Below, piece after piece: positions 1 to 6,144 of a stretch of DNA of 6,144 nucleotides. The DNA comes from an uncultured Lachnospiraceae bacterium (GTDB lineage: Bacteria; Bacillota; Clostridia; Lachnospirales; Lachnospiraceae), in assembly GCA_945836355.1 (NCBI GenBank), contig CAMALD010000093.1, forward strand, positions 1 to 6,144, given 5' to 3'. A program made the position numbers and the translations under genes. Each line of letters starts with the position of its first letter. Positions within the stretch are counted from its first letter, which is position 1. The notes under the pieces were generated by a model, which had not been told where the DNA came from, did no database searches, and saw only the letters and a list, made by a program, of their open reading frames with translations.

Positions 1-1830
1 GCTCATCGTGCGCATCAGCAGCACAATATCGCCATATCGGCAAGGCCGCAGGCTCTTGGTCTCGTTTCCCTCACTGTCCCTTATCACCTCCTGAAGCCGG
101 ATTCCCCCTCCGGTCAGGCTGCGAATCTTCGCCGCGCATAACAGAGCCTCCTTTTCCCTGTTGGAGTATTCTGCCTCTGCCTCCTCCTCATCGGATAAGC
201 TCTCTGCCTCTTCCGGCTCGCTTTCCGCTTCCGCTGCCTGTGTTACCTTCTCCCCTTCCTCCGCTAACAAAAGCACTTCCGTATCATTGGCCTCCTCCTG
301 TCCGGGCAGCACAAGATAATCCGCACCGGCATATAACGCAGCATCCTCGTCATATTCGATGCCGCCGATCTTTTCTCCCATCAGCTTAAAAAACAATTCG
401 TTTACACTGTCGAGCACCTGCTTTCTGCTGCGGAAATTTTTGTGCAGATCGATTCTTTGCTGTTTTGATTCATCCGTGGTGTAGGAATTGTACTTTTCCA
501 AAAACAGCTCCGGCTTAGCCAGCCGGAAACGATAAATACTCTGCTTGACATCACCGACCATGAATATATTCGGGGTTCCCTCTTCCTCACGCGAAACACT
601 GCGCAGGATGACCTCCTGCACCTCGTTGCTGTCCTGGTACTCGTCAATCATGATTTCACTGTACTGCGCCCGCAGCTCCAGTGCCGCCGCGCGCGCGCGA
701 TAGCTGTCCTTTGTCCTCTCGGTGAGTATATCCAGAGCAAAATGCTCGATATCGCTGAAATCCACCAGCCGCTTATCCTGCTTATGCTTTGCAAAGGCTT
801 GCAGAAACCGCAGCGTCAGGCGCAACAAAACTCCCGACACGGCTGCCGCCTTCTGCTTATCGCTCTGCATTTCCTCCATGCTTTGAAAAAAGAAATCCTG
901 CTGCAAGCGTTTGATACTATCCTTAACCTTCTCGCGCAGGGCTTTTACCCTTTCCTTCTTCTCCTCCGTGCACTCCTTGTTGGCTTTGCGGGACAACGCC
1001 GTAAAGCTGATTTCCGGTATCCTTGCAAACAATTCCTCCACCCTGCAGCCATGCAGCTCCCTCAGCCATTCCCGGTCATCCTCCAGGGCCTGCGTATACT
1101 GTCCGGGACCGTCCGGCTCCGCGCACACCGCTAGCGCCTTTTGATTGATCAGCAGACATTCCTCCACATAAACGCGGACCATCTTTTCCAGCCGCTCATA
1201 CTCGCCATCATCCGCTTTCCCCGCTGCTTCCATCTCACTGCACGCCAGCTTCTCCTCAAGCCATGCCTCCGGCCACGGGCAGCTCTGTGCAAAACGGTAA
1301 AGGCGCAAAATGTACTCCTCCAGCCGGTCATCCTGATGCTTGCCGCCATAGCATTCGGCAAAGCTCAAAAAGTCCTCATCCCCTTTTGTATACGCCTCCT
1401 CGAGAACCTCCGTAACGGTCTCATGCTGCAACAGGGTCAGCTCCTCCTCATCCGCCACCCGAAATACCGGGTCAAGATTGATTTCATGAAAATAATTCTG
1501 AATCACATTCAGGCAAAAGCTGTCTATCGTTGTTATGGAGGCGCTGTGCAGCAAAAGCGCCTGCCGCTGCAGATGAACATCCTGCGGCTCTTCCTCCAAT
1601 TTCTTCTCAATCGCCGCACCGATACGTTCCCGCATCTCGGCAGCCGCAGCCCTCGTGAATGTCACTACCAGAATCCGGTCAATATCGACCGGATTTTCTT
1701 TTCTGGTAATCATGGTGATGATACGTTCCACAAGCGTAGCGGTCTTTCCGGAACCTGCTGCCGCAGAAACCAGCAAATTACGGTTCCCGAGCCGTATTAC
1801 CTGTTTCTGTTCTTCCGTCCAATTCGGCAT
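1..1830 (-). CDS. addA: AddA, ATP-dependent helicase/nuclease subunit A (N-terminal 610 codons; C-terminus outside window)
   Basis: This is the motor subunit of the AddAB helicase-nuclease, which unwinds and degrades broken DNA ends to Chi and prepares 3' tails for RecA. It is a cytoplasmic superfamily 1A (UvrD/RecB-like) helicase. Motifs read from the reverse strand, in order: WTEEQ (residues 4-8); Walker A AAAGSGKT (23-30); VVTFTRAAAAEM (55-66); SITTIDSFC (98-106); LVDFSDIEH (355-363); Walker B IMIDEYQDSN (393-402); motif III GDVKQSIYRFR (426-436); motif IV NFRSR (465-469); YGDIVLLMR (599-607). The frame is open to base 1. Family members are about 1200 residues, so roughly half is present, and the remaining helicase motifs and the RecB-type nuclease domain are off the window. 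The ATG at 1830 is chosen because WTEEQ lies only three residues after it. A Glu-rich stretch at 534-554 is probably a linker. The gene is cotranscribed with addB, whose 3' end it overlaps. Confidence 0.96.
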   Translation of the reverse strand, partial: MPNWTEEQKQVIRLGNRNLLVSAAAGSGKTATLVERIITMITRKENPVDIDRILVVTFTRAAAAEMRERIGAAIEKKLEEEPQDVHLQRQALLLHSASITTIDSFCLNVIQNYFHEINLDPVFRVADEEELTLLQHETVTEVLEEAYTKGDEDFLSFAECYGGKHQDDRLEEYILRLYRFAQSCPWPEAWLEEKLACSEMEAAGKADDGEYERLEKMVRVYVEECLLINQKALAVCAEPDGPGQYTQALEDDREWLRELHGCRVEELFARIPEISFTALSRKANKECTEEKKERVKALREKVKDSIKRLQQDFFFQSMEEMQSDKQKAAAVSGVLLRLTLRFLQAFAKHKQDKRLVDFSDIEHFALDILTERTKDSYRARAAALELRAQYSEIMIDEYQDSNEVQEVILRSVSREEEGTPNIFMVGDVKQSIYRFRLAKPELFLEKYNSYTTDESKQQRIDLHKNFRSRKQVLDSVNELFFKLMGEKIGGIEYDEDAALYAGADYLVLPGQEEANDTEVLLLAEEGEKVTQAAEAESEPEEAESLSDEEEAEAEYSNREKEALLCAAKIRSLTGGGIRLQEVIRDSEGNETKSLRPCRYGDIVLLMRTMS

Positions 1831-4800
1831 TCTCCTTACGCTCCTCTCCCTCATTCTCCCATAACTTCAACACCGGTATTTTCTCGAGATCCCGGTATTC
1901 ATATCCCTCACACTTCCTGTCAAACGTACAGCAGCTCTTGTAGCTGCACCACTGGCATGCATTTTCCCCATTCTGCCGGTAAGGGGCAGGATCAACATCG
2001 CCCGCCTCTATTTTCCCGGCATTCTCATACAGGGTTTCCCGCGCATGTTCCATCGCTTTTTCAAGAATCCTTTCCTGCACCGCCATGGAACGCTTTGACA
2101 AGCCGCCGCCCTTGAGCGTCGATACAGGAATTACTGTGGACGCCACCCCTGCGGCAAGCTGCCCGGAGGAATCCTTTAGGGCATGGTCCTGGTGAAACAG
2201 CGCGTCCCCGCTTGCACTGACAAGCCCCTTCATTGCCAGTGCTTTGCCAATCTCATAATCCACATCTTTTCCTTTGGCAACAATCGGGTCATTGATACGG
2301 TAATAAAGCATTCCCGCCGGAACGACCCCCGTCATTCCCTTCTCCCTAGCCCATGTCAGAGCAGCTTCCAGATACACTGCCAGTTGAAGCTGCAGTCCAT
2401 AATACAATTTATCGAGCTTAAATTCCGTTGTCCCCGACTTGTAATCCACGACGCGCAGATAGTCCTTCTGCCCGTCATGGCACAAATCAATCCGGTCAAT
2501 CCGCCCTTTCAGGCTCAAATAGCGGTCTGCATGCTCAAACTCAAGCTCAAACACCTCCGGTTCAAAATCTCCGGCTGCAATCTGCGACTGAACGGTCTTA
2601 ATCGTGCGCCTGAGCATCCTCTCGATGCGGTCAAGCTGCCCCTTGCTCCGGCTTGAGCTTGCAAATATCCCATTGCCGTATTCCGCTGCTGCCTGCTCTA
2701 TCGCACTCTTTAACAGCTCGCTTGAGATATCCGTCAGCCCGTCATGCCAGCTTTGTCCCCGTTCCTTCATAGCTGCCGAAAAATACTGCAGCGCAGCATG
2801 GTAAATTGACCCGATATCCGGCATTTTCAGCTCGTACTCTGCCCGTTCCTCCAGTGCAAGCCCATATTTCAAAAAGTGCGCAAACGCACACTGCGCATAC
2901 TGTTCCAGTCGGGTGACACTGCCATAGAGCCGCTCGCCATACAGCATTTTTGCGTTTTGGGCAGTCAGGGGCTGTTCCTGCTTGCGGTAATATACTGCCG
3001 CAGCAATGGTCTCCCGCGGAATCGGCGGCTGCAGTTTTCCGGTGAAATATGCCTGATACAGTTCCCTGAAATATCCGGGCAGCTCTTTTTTACCGTCAAG
3101 ATAATCCGGAACCGATTTCAAAAAGGAGCGAAAGCCTGCATCCGTTCCGAGATACTTTTCAATACTTCCCTCCTGCACGACTTCACTGTGCAGGTTCTTA
3201 AACAGCCTTTCCACCCTGCCAAGCAGATAGGACGGCAGCACCGTCTTTCCCGCAGCATCCACCCTGTGCCAGGACAGATAAAGCTTTTCGGAAGGCTTTG
3301 TAAGATTCAGGTACAGATAAAACTCGCTCAAAAATGCCGTCTGTCTCTGGTTCGGTGCCAGCTCGATGCCCGCATCTGCCAGCAGAAGCCTGTCCTGCTC
3401 GGACAATACTCCGCCTCCCTTTGCCGGCTTAGGCACCACCCCTTCATTGATGCCCAGAAAGAACAGCACGCGGATGTCTTTTAGTCTGGTGCGCTCCATA
3501 TCCCCCACCAGAACCGTGTCGATTCCCGGCGGCACCAAACCCACCTTCGCTTCCGCAAAGCCGGTTTCCAGTATCTCCTGAAATTCCTTCAGGCTGAGCT
3601 CGTCCTCGCCGAGCAGCGCCACAATGCGGTCAAAAATCTCAAGCGAAATACGCCAGAGCTGCTCATATTCACGCGCGCGAAGCGGCTCCTGTGTCTCCCA
3701 GTTCTTCGCACATTCCGCAAGATACTGCTCCGCTCCTCTTTCCGCCAGAAAATAGTATAATGCCTTCATTCTCTCCTTCGTGACAGCCTTCTCACCGCCC
3801 ATGACGGCGTAAAACTCCCGCCACTGCCCCACAAACCTGACTCTTAGCTCATTCAGCCGTGCAAGCGGACATTCATAGGCGGAACGGTACTTTCTCGTCC
3901 ATTCCTTTTCATAGCCGGAATAATACTTAATGCCAAGCGCTCTTATGTAATTTTCAAGAAGATCCGACTCCTCCTGCGAAAACCCGGAGAGCGGTGATTT
4001 CAGATAGTGCATGACCGCATCATACGAAAAGTTCTGTGTCACGACCTCCAGTACTGCGAAAATAATCTCCACCACCGGATTGTCCAGAATCCTTTTCTTA
4101 CAGTCCAGAAAGCACGGAAGCCCCGCACGCGCAAATTCTTCCTCCAATACAGCCGAAAAACTATCCAAATCCGCACAAACCACTGCGATATCGCGATACC
4201 GGTATCCCTCCTTGTGCACCAGCCGATAGATTTCCGTCACAGTCCACACAGCCTCTTCCCGCAGGTTTTTGTGTGAAAAAATACGCACAGCTTCCTGTGC
4301 TTCTTCAAAAACATGATGCAGTGGTCTGAAAATATGCTGTGAAAGAAATTTCAGGCTCTTAGCTGCGCCAAAGCGCCCCTCTCCCTCCACGCAGACCGGT
4401 TCGGCAATCTCAAGCCCCCTCTGAACCGCCAGTCTGTCCAGCCACTGCACCGTTTTCGAGCTCAGATAAAACAAATCATGCTCCGGCAAAACACGGCCCA
4501 CCAGCTCCCGCGGCATTGTCACCGTGACATAGCACTCCTTCGCGTAGCGCATCAGCTCTCCGATCAGCTGATACTGCGACGGTGTAAAACCGGTAAACCC
4601 GTCAAAGCAGATGGTGCAGTTTTTGACAAGCCCGCTCTGCGGCAGACACTCTGTCAGCAGTCCCAATACGCCTTCGGTGGTGACATAGCGGTCAGCCAAA
4701 AAGTCTTCAAAGCCTTCGTAAAGCAATCGGATATCATGCAGCTTCTTTTTCAGTGCCGTTTTTCCCTCCGCGGCACTCTGCATCTGCTCCAGCTCCTCAC

Positions 4801-5209
4801 GGCCGATTCCGTACTGGTAAAATTCCGAGATAACCGACTTAATCTCGTCCAAAAAACCGGATTTCCGGACATTGCGTCCAAACACCTCCAGCCGGTCGGC
4901 ACACTGCATGGCAATTTTTTTCACAATCATGCTCTTGCCGGTATCCTCTAACACGATCCGCTCCGGAACACCCGTCTGCTCAAATACACGGTACGCCAGA
5001 CGCAGAAAGCTCAGCACGTCAATGTTCATGATTCCGTGAATCTGCTCATCCAGTGTCACAAAATCCTTCTGTGTCTGCAGCGTAAACTGCTCCGGTACAA
5101 TCACCAGATACTTTTCCCGCGGATTGCGGTGTGCCTCCCGCAGAATCGTGCGGTACAGCAGGTACGACTTACCCGCTCCCGATGCCCCAAAAATATAATG
5201 TAATGCCAC
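1778..5209 (-). CDS. addB: AddB, ATP-dependent helicase/nuclease subunit B
   Basis: This is the second subunit of the AddAB break-resection complex. In Bacillus subtilis, AddB's nuclease cuts the 5'-ended strand and its helicase-like core takes part in Chi recognition without acting as a motor. At 1143 residues it has typical full length. Walker A GASGAGKS is at 8-15, followed by the conserved VPEQFTLQTQ (38-47) and DVLSFLRLAYRVFEQTG (64-80). RTR (573-575) and LGINEGVVP (585-593) mark the second helicase-like half. The C-terminal RecB-family nuclease shows H804, D905 in GRIDRID, D922 and K924 in DYKSG, and Q940/Q942 before AVY. Cys774 with Cys1085, Cys1088 and Cys1094 (CxxC-x5-C) matches the 4Fe-4S staple of B. 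subtilis AddB; Cys1093 and Cys1100 are extra cysteines nearby. The start is GTG at 5209, with AAGGGGG 7 nt upstream. The Glu-rich tail after about residue 1115 overlaps addA and looks poorly conserved. Confidence 0.97.
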   Translation of the reverse strand: MALHYIFGASGAGKSYLLYRTILREAHRNPREKYLVIVPEQFTLQTQKDFVTLDEQIHGIMNIDVLSFLRLAYRVFEQTGVPERIVLEDTGKSMIVKKIAMQCADRLEVFGRNVRKSGFLDEIKSVISEFYQYGIGREELEQMQSAAEGKTALKKKLHDIRLLYEGFEDFLADRYVTTEGVLGLLTECLPQSGLVKNCTICFDGFTGFTPSQYQLIGELMRYAKECYVTVTMPRELVGRVLPEHDLFYLSSKTVQWLDRLAVQRGLEIAEPVCVEGEGRFGAAKSLKFLSQHIFRPLHHVFEEAQEAVRIFSHKNLREEAVWTVTEIYRLVHKEGYRYRDIAVVCADLDSFSAVLEEEFARAGLPCFLDCKKRILDNPVVEIIFAVLEVVTQNFSYDAVMHYLKSPLSGFSQEESDLLENYIRALGIKYYSGYEKEWTRKYRSAYECPLARLNELRVRFVGQWREFYAVMGGEKAVTKERMKALYYFLAERGAEQYLAECAKNWETQEPLRAREYEQLWRISLEIFDRIVALLGEDELSLKEFQEILETGFAEAKVGLVPPGIDTVLVGDMERTRLKDIRVLFFLGINEGVVPKPAKGGGVLSEQDRLLLADAGIELAPNQRQTAFLSEFYLYLNLTKPSEKLYLSWHRVDAAGKTVLPSYLLGRVERLFKNLHSEVVQEGSIEKYLGTDAGFRSFLKSVPDYLDGKKELPGYFRELYQAYFTGKLQPPIPRETIAAAVYYRKQEQPLTAQNAKMLYGERLYGSVTRLEQYAQCAFAHFLKYGLALEERAEYELKMPDIGSIYHAALQYFSAAMKERGQSWHDGLTDISSELLKSAIEQAAAEYGNGIFASSSRSKGQLDRIERMLRRTIKTVQSQIAAGDFEPEVFELEFEHADRYLSLKGRIDRIDLCHDGQKDYLRVVDYKSGTTEFKLDKLYYGLQLQLAVYLEAALTWAREKGMTGVVPAGMLYYRINDPIVAKGKDVDYEIGKALAMKGLVSASGDALFHQDHALKDSSGQLAAGVASTVIPVSTLKGGGLSKRSMAVQERILEKAMEHARETLYENAGKIEAGDVDPAPYRQNGENACQWCSYKSCCTFDRKCEGYEYRDLEKIPVLKLWENEGEERKENAELDGRTETGNTAREP
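1831..1848 (-). promoter_or_regulatory. addA ribosome-binding site, two tandem Shine-Dalgarno-like runs inside addB
   Basis: Reading the minus strand, GAGAGGAG (1848-1841) lies 10 nt before the addA ATG, and a second run, AAGGAG (1837-1832), lies only 1 nt before it. The second is too close for normal use, so the distal run is the likelier site. Both lie within the last codons of addB, so ribosomes finishing addB pass over them, which suggests translational coupling. Confidence 0.65.
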
Positions 5210-5216
5210 GCCACAG

Positions 5217-5223
5217 CCCCCTT
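5217..5223 (-). promoter_or_regulatory. addB Shine-Dalgarno sequence supporting a GTG start
   Basis: AAGGGGG on the minus strand lies 7 nt before the GTG at 5209, and no in-frame ATG sits closer to it. The site overlaps the TAA stop of the upstream membrane-protein gene (5222-5224), so termination of that gene takes place on the addB ribosome-binding site. This arrangement fixes the addB start and suggests coupled translation. Confidence 0.75.
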
Positions 5224-5683
5224 AATCCGGCATAACCGTTTTCTGTCCGCCTTTATTGCACAACTGTTCCAGCACAGCCTTGTAAATCAGAACCATTCTG
5301 GCATCCACATAACAATACCGGTTCACAAAATACTCCACTGTTTTGTATGCCAGTCCCACTCCAAGCACTGCAAGCAGCGCATACAGCACCTGCTCCACCG
5401 GCTGAAGCAGCAGCACCATTCCTGCGGTTGCCACCACGGCGACCACCGTCATAAAGTAGCCCCTGCATATGGTAAGCGACCGGAGCAGCGTCTGCTCCAG
5501 GCGTCTTTGCTTTTTCTTTAATACCGGGCTGTCCACCGTCTGCAGCAAAAGATACATCTCCTCAAATACTCTTTTACTGTTCAGCGTATGCTGCTCGATT
5601 TCCTCGTAAATATATCTGCAATAGCGCTCGTAATTTCCGGGACCAAATTCCCGGCGCATAAGTTTCTTAAATAGATTATTCAT
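5222..5683 (-). CDS. Unknown small protein with a two-helix membrane hairpin, first gene of the addBA operon
   Basis: I do not recognise a family. With the chosen start the protein has 153 residues. Residues 1-75 are charged and probably helical, rich in Lys, Arg and Glu (for example the KKKQRRLEQ patch at 57-65). Two hydrophobic segments follow, at about 76-93 and 97-114, separated by a very short QPVEQ turn, and then a C-terminal tail with Cys and Lys. This suggests a membrane hairpin with both ends on the same side, likely the cytoplasm. There is no signal peptide and no catalytic motif that I can name. The ATG at 5683 is preferred because AAAGGAAG lies 6 nt upstream. An in-frame ATG at 5707 would add eight residues but has no good ribosome-binding site. 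The stop is 12 nt before addB, so cotranscription is very likely. Whether it works with AddAB is unknown; position is the only link. Confidence 0.8.
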   Translation of the reverse strand: MNNLFKKLMRREFGPGNYERYCRYIYEEIEQHTLNSKRVFEEMYLLLQTVDSPVLKKKQRRLEQTLLRSLTICRGYFMTVVAVVATAGMVLLLQPVEQVLYALLAVLGVGLAYKTVEYFVNRYCYVDARMVLIYKAVLEQLCNKGGQKTVMPD

Positions 5684-5689
5684 CCTGAG

Positions 5690-5697
5690 CTTCCTTT
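5690..5697 (-). promoter_or_regulatory. Shine-Dalgarno sequence deciding the start of the membrane-protein gene
   Basis: AAAGGAAG on the minus strand lies 6 nt before the ATG at 5683. It favours this start over the upstream in-frame ATG at 5707, which is preceded only by a weak GCGGAAATGA context. Confidence 0.6.
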
Positions 5698-5770
5698 CCC
5701 AAATCATTCATTTCCGCTATAAAATAGTGTTTCAAATATTGCCTGATTCAGCCTATGAAAATTTTGTATT

Positions 5771-5863
5771 TTGCCGGCTCAAAACATTCACAAATTGTTA
5801 ACAAGTTATCCATACTATCCTAATATCTTGCCGGTATACTAAAGTCATCAAATTGTTAATAAG
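5771..5863. repeat. Pair of imperfect direct repeats, about 57 bp apart
   Basis: Each copy begins with TTGCCGG (5771-5777 and 5828-5834). After 13 or 14 unrelated bases comes CAAATTGTTAAYAAG (5791-5805 and 5849-5863), which matches at 14 of 15 positions. The first copy contains the 10-bp palindrome TTGTTAACAA (5795-5804); the second has one base changed, so its symmetry is broken. Two copies in near-constant arrangement upstream of an operon could be a pair of regulator sites or a local duplication. No specific regulator can be named. Confidence 0.6.
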
Positions 5864-5883
5864 AATTTTTTTTCATAAATCTG

Positions 5884-5920
5884 GCCCGTCAGTGTATTCT
5901 GTCGGGCTTCTCCTCTTTTT
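5884..5920 (+). terminator. Possible intrinsic terminator facing the plus strand
   Basis: GCCCG (5884-5888) pairs with CGGGC (5903-5907). After one T-T mismatch, CAG (5890-5892) pairs with CTG (5899-5901), closing a 6-nt loop. The plus-strand tail TTCTCCTCTTTTT (5908-5920) is pyrimidine-rich and ends in five T's. On the minus strand the hairpin is followed by mixed and A-rich sequence, so it would not end the acetyltransferase-like transcript. No plus-strand gene precedes it. It may stop antisense transcription, end a short unannotated RNA, or be a leader structure for the minus-strand operon. Confidence 0.4.
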
Positions 5921-5937
5921 CCCAGCCCTTTCCCGGT

Positions 5938-5943
5938 ATTATA
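5938..5943 (-). promoter_or_regulatory. Candidate -10 box for the operon (weak)
   Basis: The minus strand reads TATAAT here, a perfect -10 match, in an intergenic region upstream of the operon. No recognisable -35 hexamer lies at 15-19 nt spacing, and the preceding TG is one base out of register for an extended -10. If used, it would give a leader of roughly 245 nt containing the hairpin and both repeats. An alternative closer to the gene is TTGATG spaced 18 nt from GATATT, within about 5825-5855, also weak. Confidence 0.2.
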
Positions 5944-6023
5944 CATCCGGTGTTCAAAAAGCTACCCGGTCACATACTTGAGTTTTCGCATTTTTGCACT
6001 GACTGCCTTTGCTGCTTGCCGGC

Positions 6024-6144
6024 TTACAGCTCCATCTCCATACAGATAAAATCTTTGTCAAAAAGCTTACTTTCTCCAACAATTTGAAAACCCAACGCTG
6101 CATACGATGTGAGTGCCACCACATGACCTGTTTTTACCAGAATG
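6024..6144 (-). CDS. C-terminus of a probable GNAT-family acetyltransferase (partial)
   Basis: The last 39 codons before a TAA stop (6024-6026) are visible; the start lies beyond the right edge. The fragment contains VALTSYAALGF followed by QIVGES and ends in FICMEMEL. This fits the usual end of GNAT N-acetyltransferases, where a Tyr in a Y-x2-LGF motif acts near the acetyl-CoA thiol and a final strand ends in a hydrophobic-acidic alternation. The substrate cannot be told, because the acetyl-CoA loop and the substrate half are missing. It is separated by 340 bp from the addBA operon and is probably functionally unrelated. The assignment rests on a short motif, so another small enzyme family remains possible. 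Confidence 0.6.
   Translation of the reverse strand, partial: ILVKTGHVVALTSYAALGFQIVGESKLFDKDFICMEMEL

Larger units (their letters stand above)
5684..6023. other. 340-bp AT-rich intergenic region upstream of the addBA operon
   Basis: No convincing gene lies between the stop of the acetyltransferase-like gene and the membrane-protein gene. On either strand only frames of about 20 codons are present, and none has a good ribosome-binding site. The region must carry the operon's promoter unless transcription reads through from the upstream gene, since no minus-strand terminator (hairpin followed by T's) is visible after 6024. Its notable contents are two imperfect direct repeats (5771-5863), an eight-T run (5866-5873), a plus-facing hairpin (5884-5920), and repeated CCGG motifs around 5934-5977. 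Confidence 0.8.

Noticed and set aside
1141..2115. Long plus-strand open frame of 324 codons across the addA/addB junction
   Set aside because: It lies opposite two clear conserved genes, and its translation has no recognisable domain and the Cys/His/Pro/Leu-rich composition of an antisense shadow. The other plus-strand frames within 742-4951 are rejected for the same reason.
5684..5707. Upstream in-frame ATG at 5707 as start of the membrane-protein gene
   Set aside because: No good Shine-Dalgarno precedes it, whereas AAAGGAAG is well placed for the ATG at 5683.
5788..5804. Rex-like half-sites (TTCACAA next to TTGTTAACAA)
   Set aside because: The half-sites are in the wrong order and spacing for the known TTGTGAA-N4-TTCACAA type operator, so naming Rex or an FNR-type regulator would be a guess.
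5748..5813. 21-residue minus-strand ORF that could be a leader peptide of the operon
   Set aside because: Only a weak AGGA lies 4 nt before the ATG, there is no run of regulatory codons, and no terminator follows it on that strand.
5806..5814. DnaA-box-like TTATCCATA
   Set aside because: It is a single copy with one mismatch to TTATCCACA, with no cluster of boxes, no dnaA/dnaN neighbours and no other origin signs.
5755..5823. 22-codon plus-strand ORF starting at an ATG in the intergenic region
   Set aside because: No purine-rich ribosome-binding site precedes the ATG, and an ORF of this length is expected by chance in AT-rich DNA.
1..6144. Phage defence island, CRISPR array, insertion sequence or toxin-antitoxin pair
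   Set aside because: No spaced repeat array, transposase, terminal inverted repeats or recognisable defence gene is visible; the coding content is an ordinary chromosomal repair operon plus a gene end.

Overview
This window most likely comes from a Clostridia-type Firmicute, probably Lachnospiraceae-like. The evidence is the Firmicutes-style AddAB pair (rather than RecBCD), the gene order addB then addA, AG-rich Shine-Dalgarno sequences, and an AddB N-terminus that reads like those of gut Clostridia. This placement is made from memory of family sequences and was not computed. All recognisable genes lie on the minus strand, so transcription runs from high to low coordinates.

Layout from right to left: 6024-6144 is the last 39 codons of a gene that runs off the window, probably a GNAT-type acetyltransferase. 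5684-6023 is a 340-bp AT-rich intergenic region. It holds a pair of direct repeats, a GC-rich hairpin with a T-rich tail that points toward the plus strand, and only weak promoter-like sequences. 5222-5683 encodes a 153-residue protein of unknown function with a two-helix membrane hairpin. 1778-5209 is a complete addB (1143 aa, GTG start). 1-1830 is the first 610 codons of addA, which continues past the left edge.

The three left-hand minus-strand genes look like one operon: 12 nt separate the membrane protein from addB, and addB overlaps addA by 53 nt. AddA (3'-5' helicase plus nuclease) and AddB (nuclease with an iron-sulfur cluster and an inactive helicase-like core) form the helicase-nuclease that resects double-strand breaks up to Chi sites and prepares 3' ends for RecA. 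The visible catalytic and metal-binding residues are intact, so the enzyme should be functional, with the caveat that the AddA nuclease domain lies outside the window.

I found no mobile element, CRISPR array, tRNA, rRNA or clearly new multi-gene system. The least explained parts are the unknown membrane protein at the head of the operon and the structured intergenic region upstream of it.
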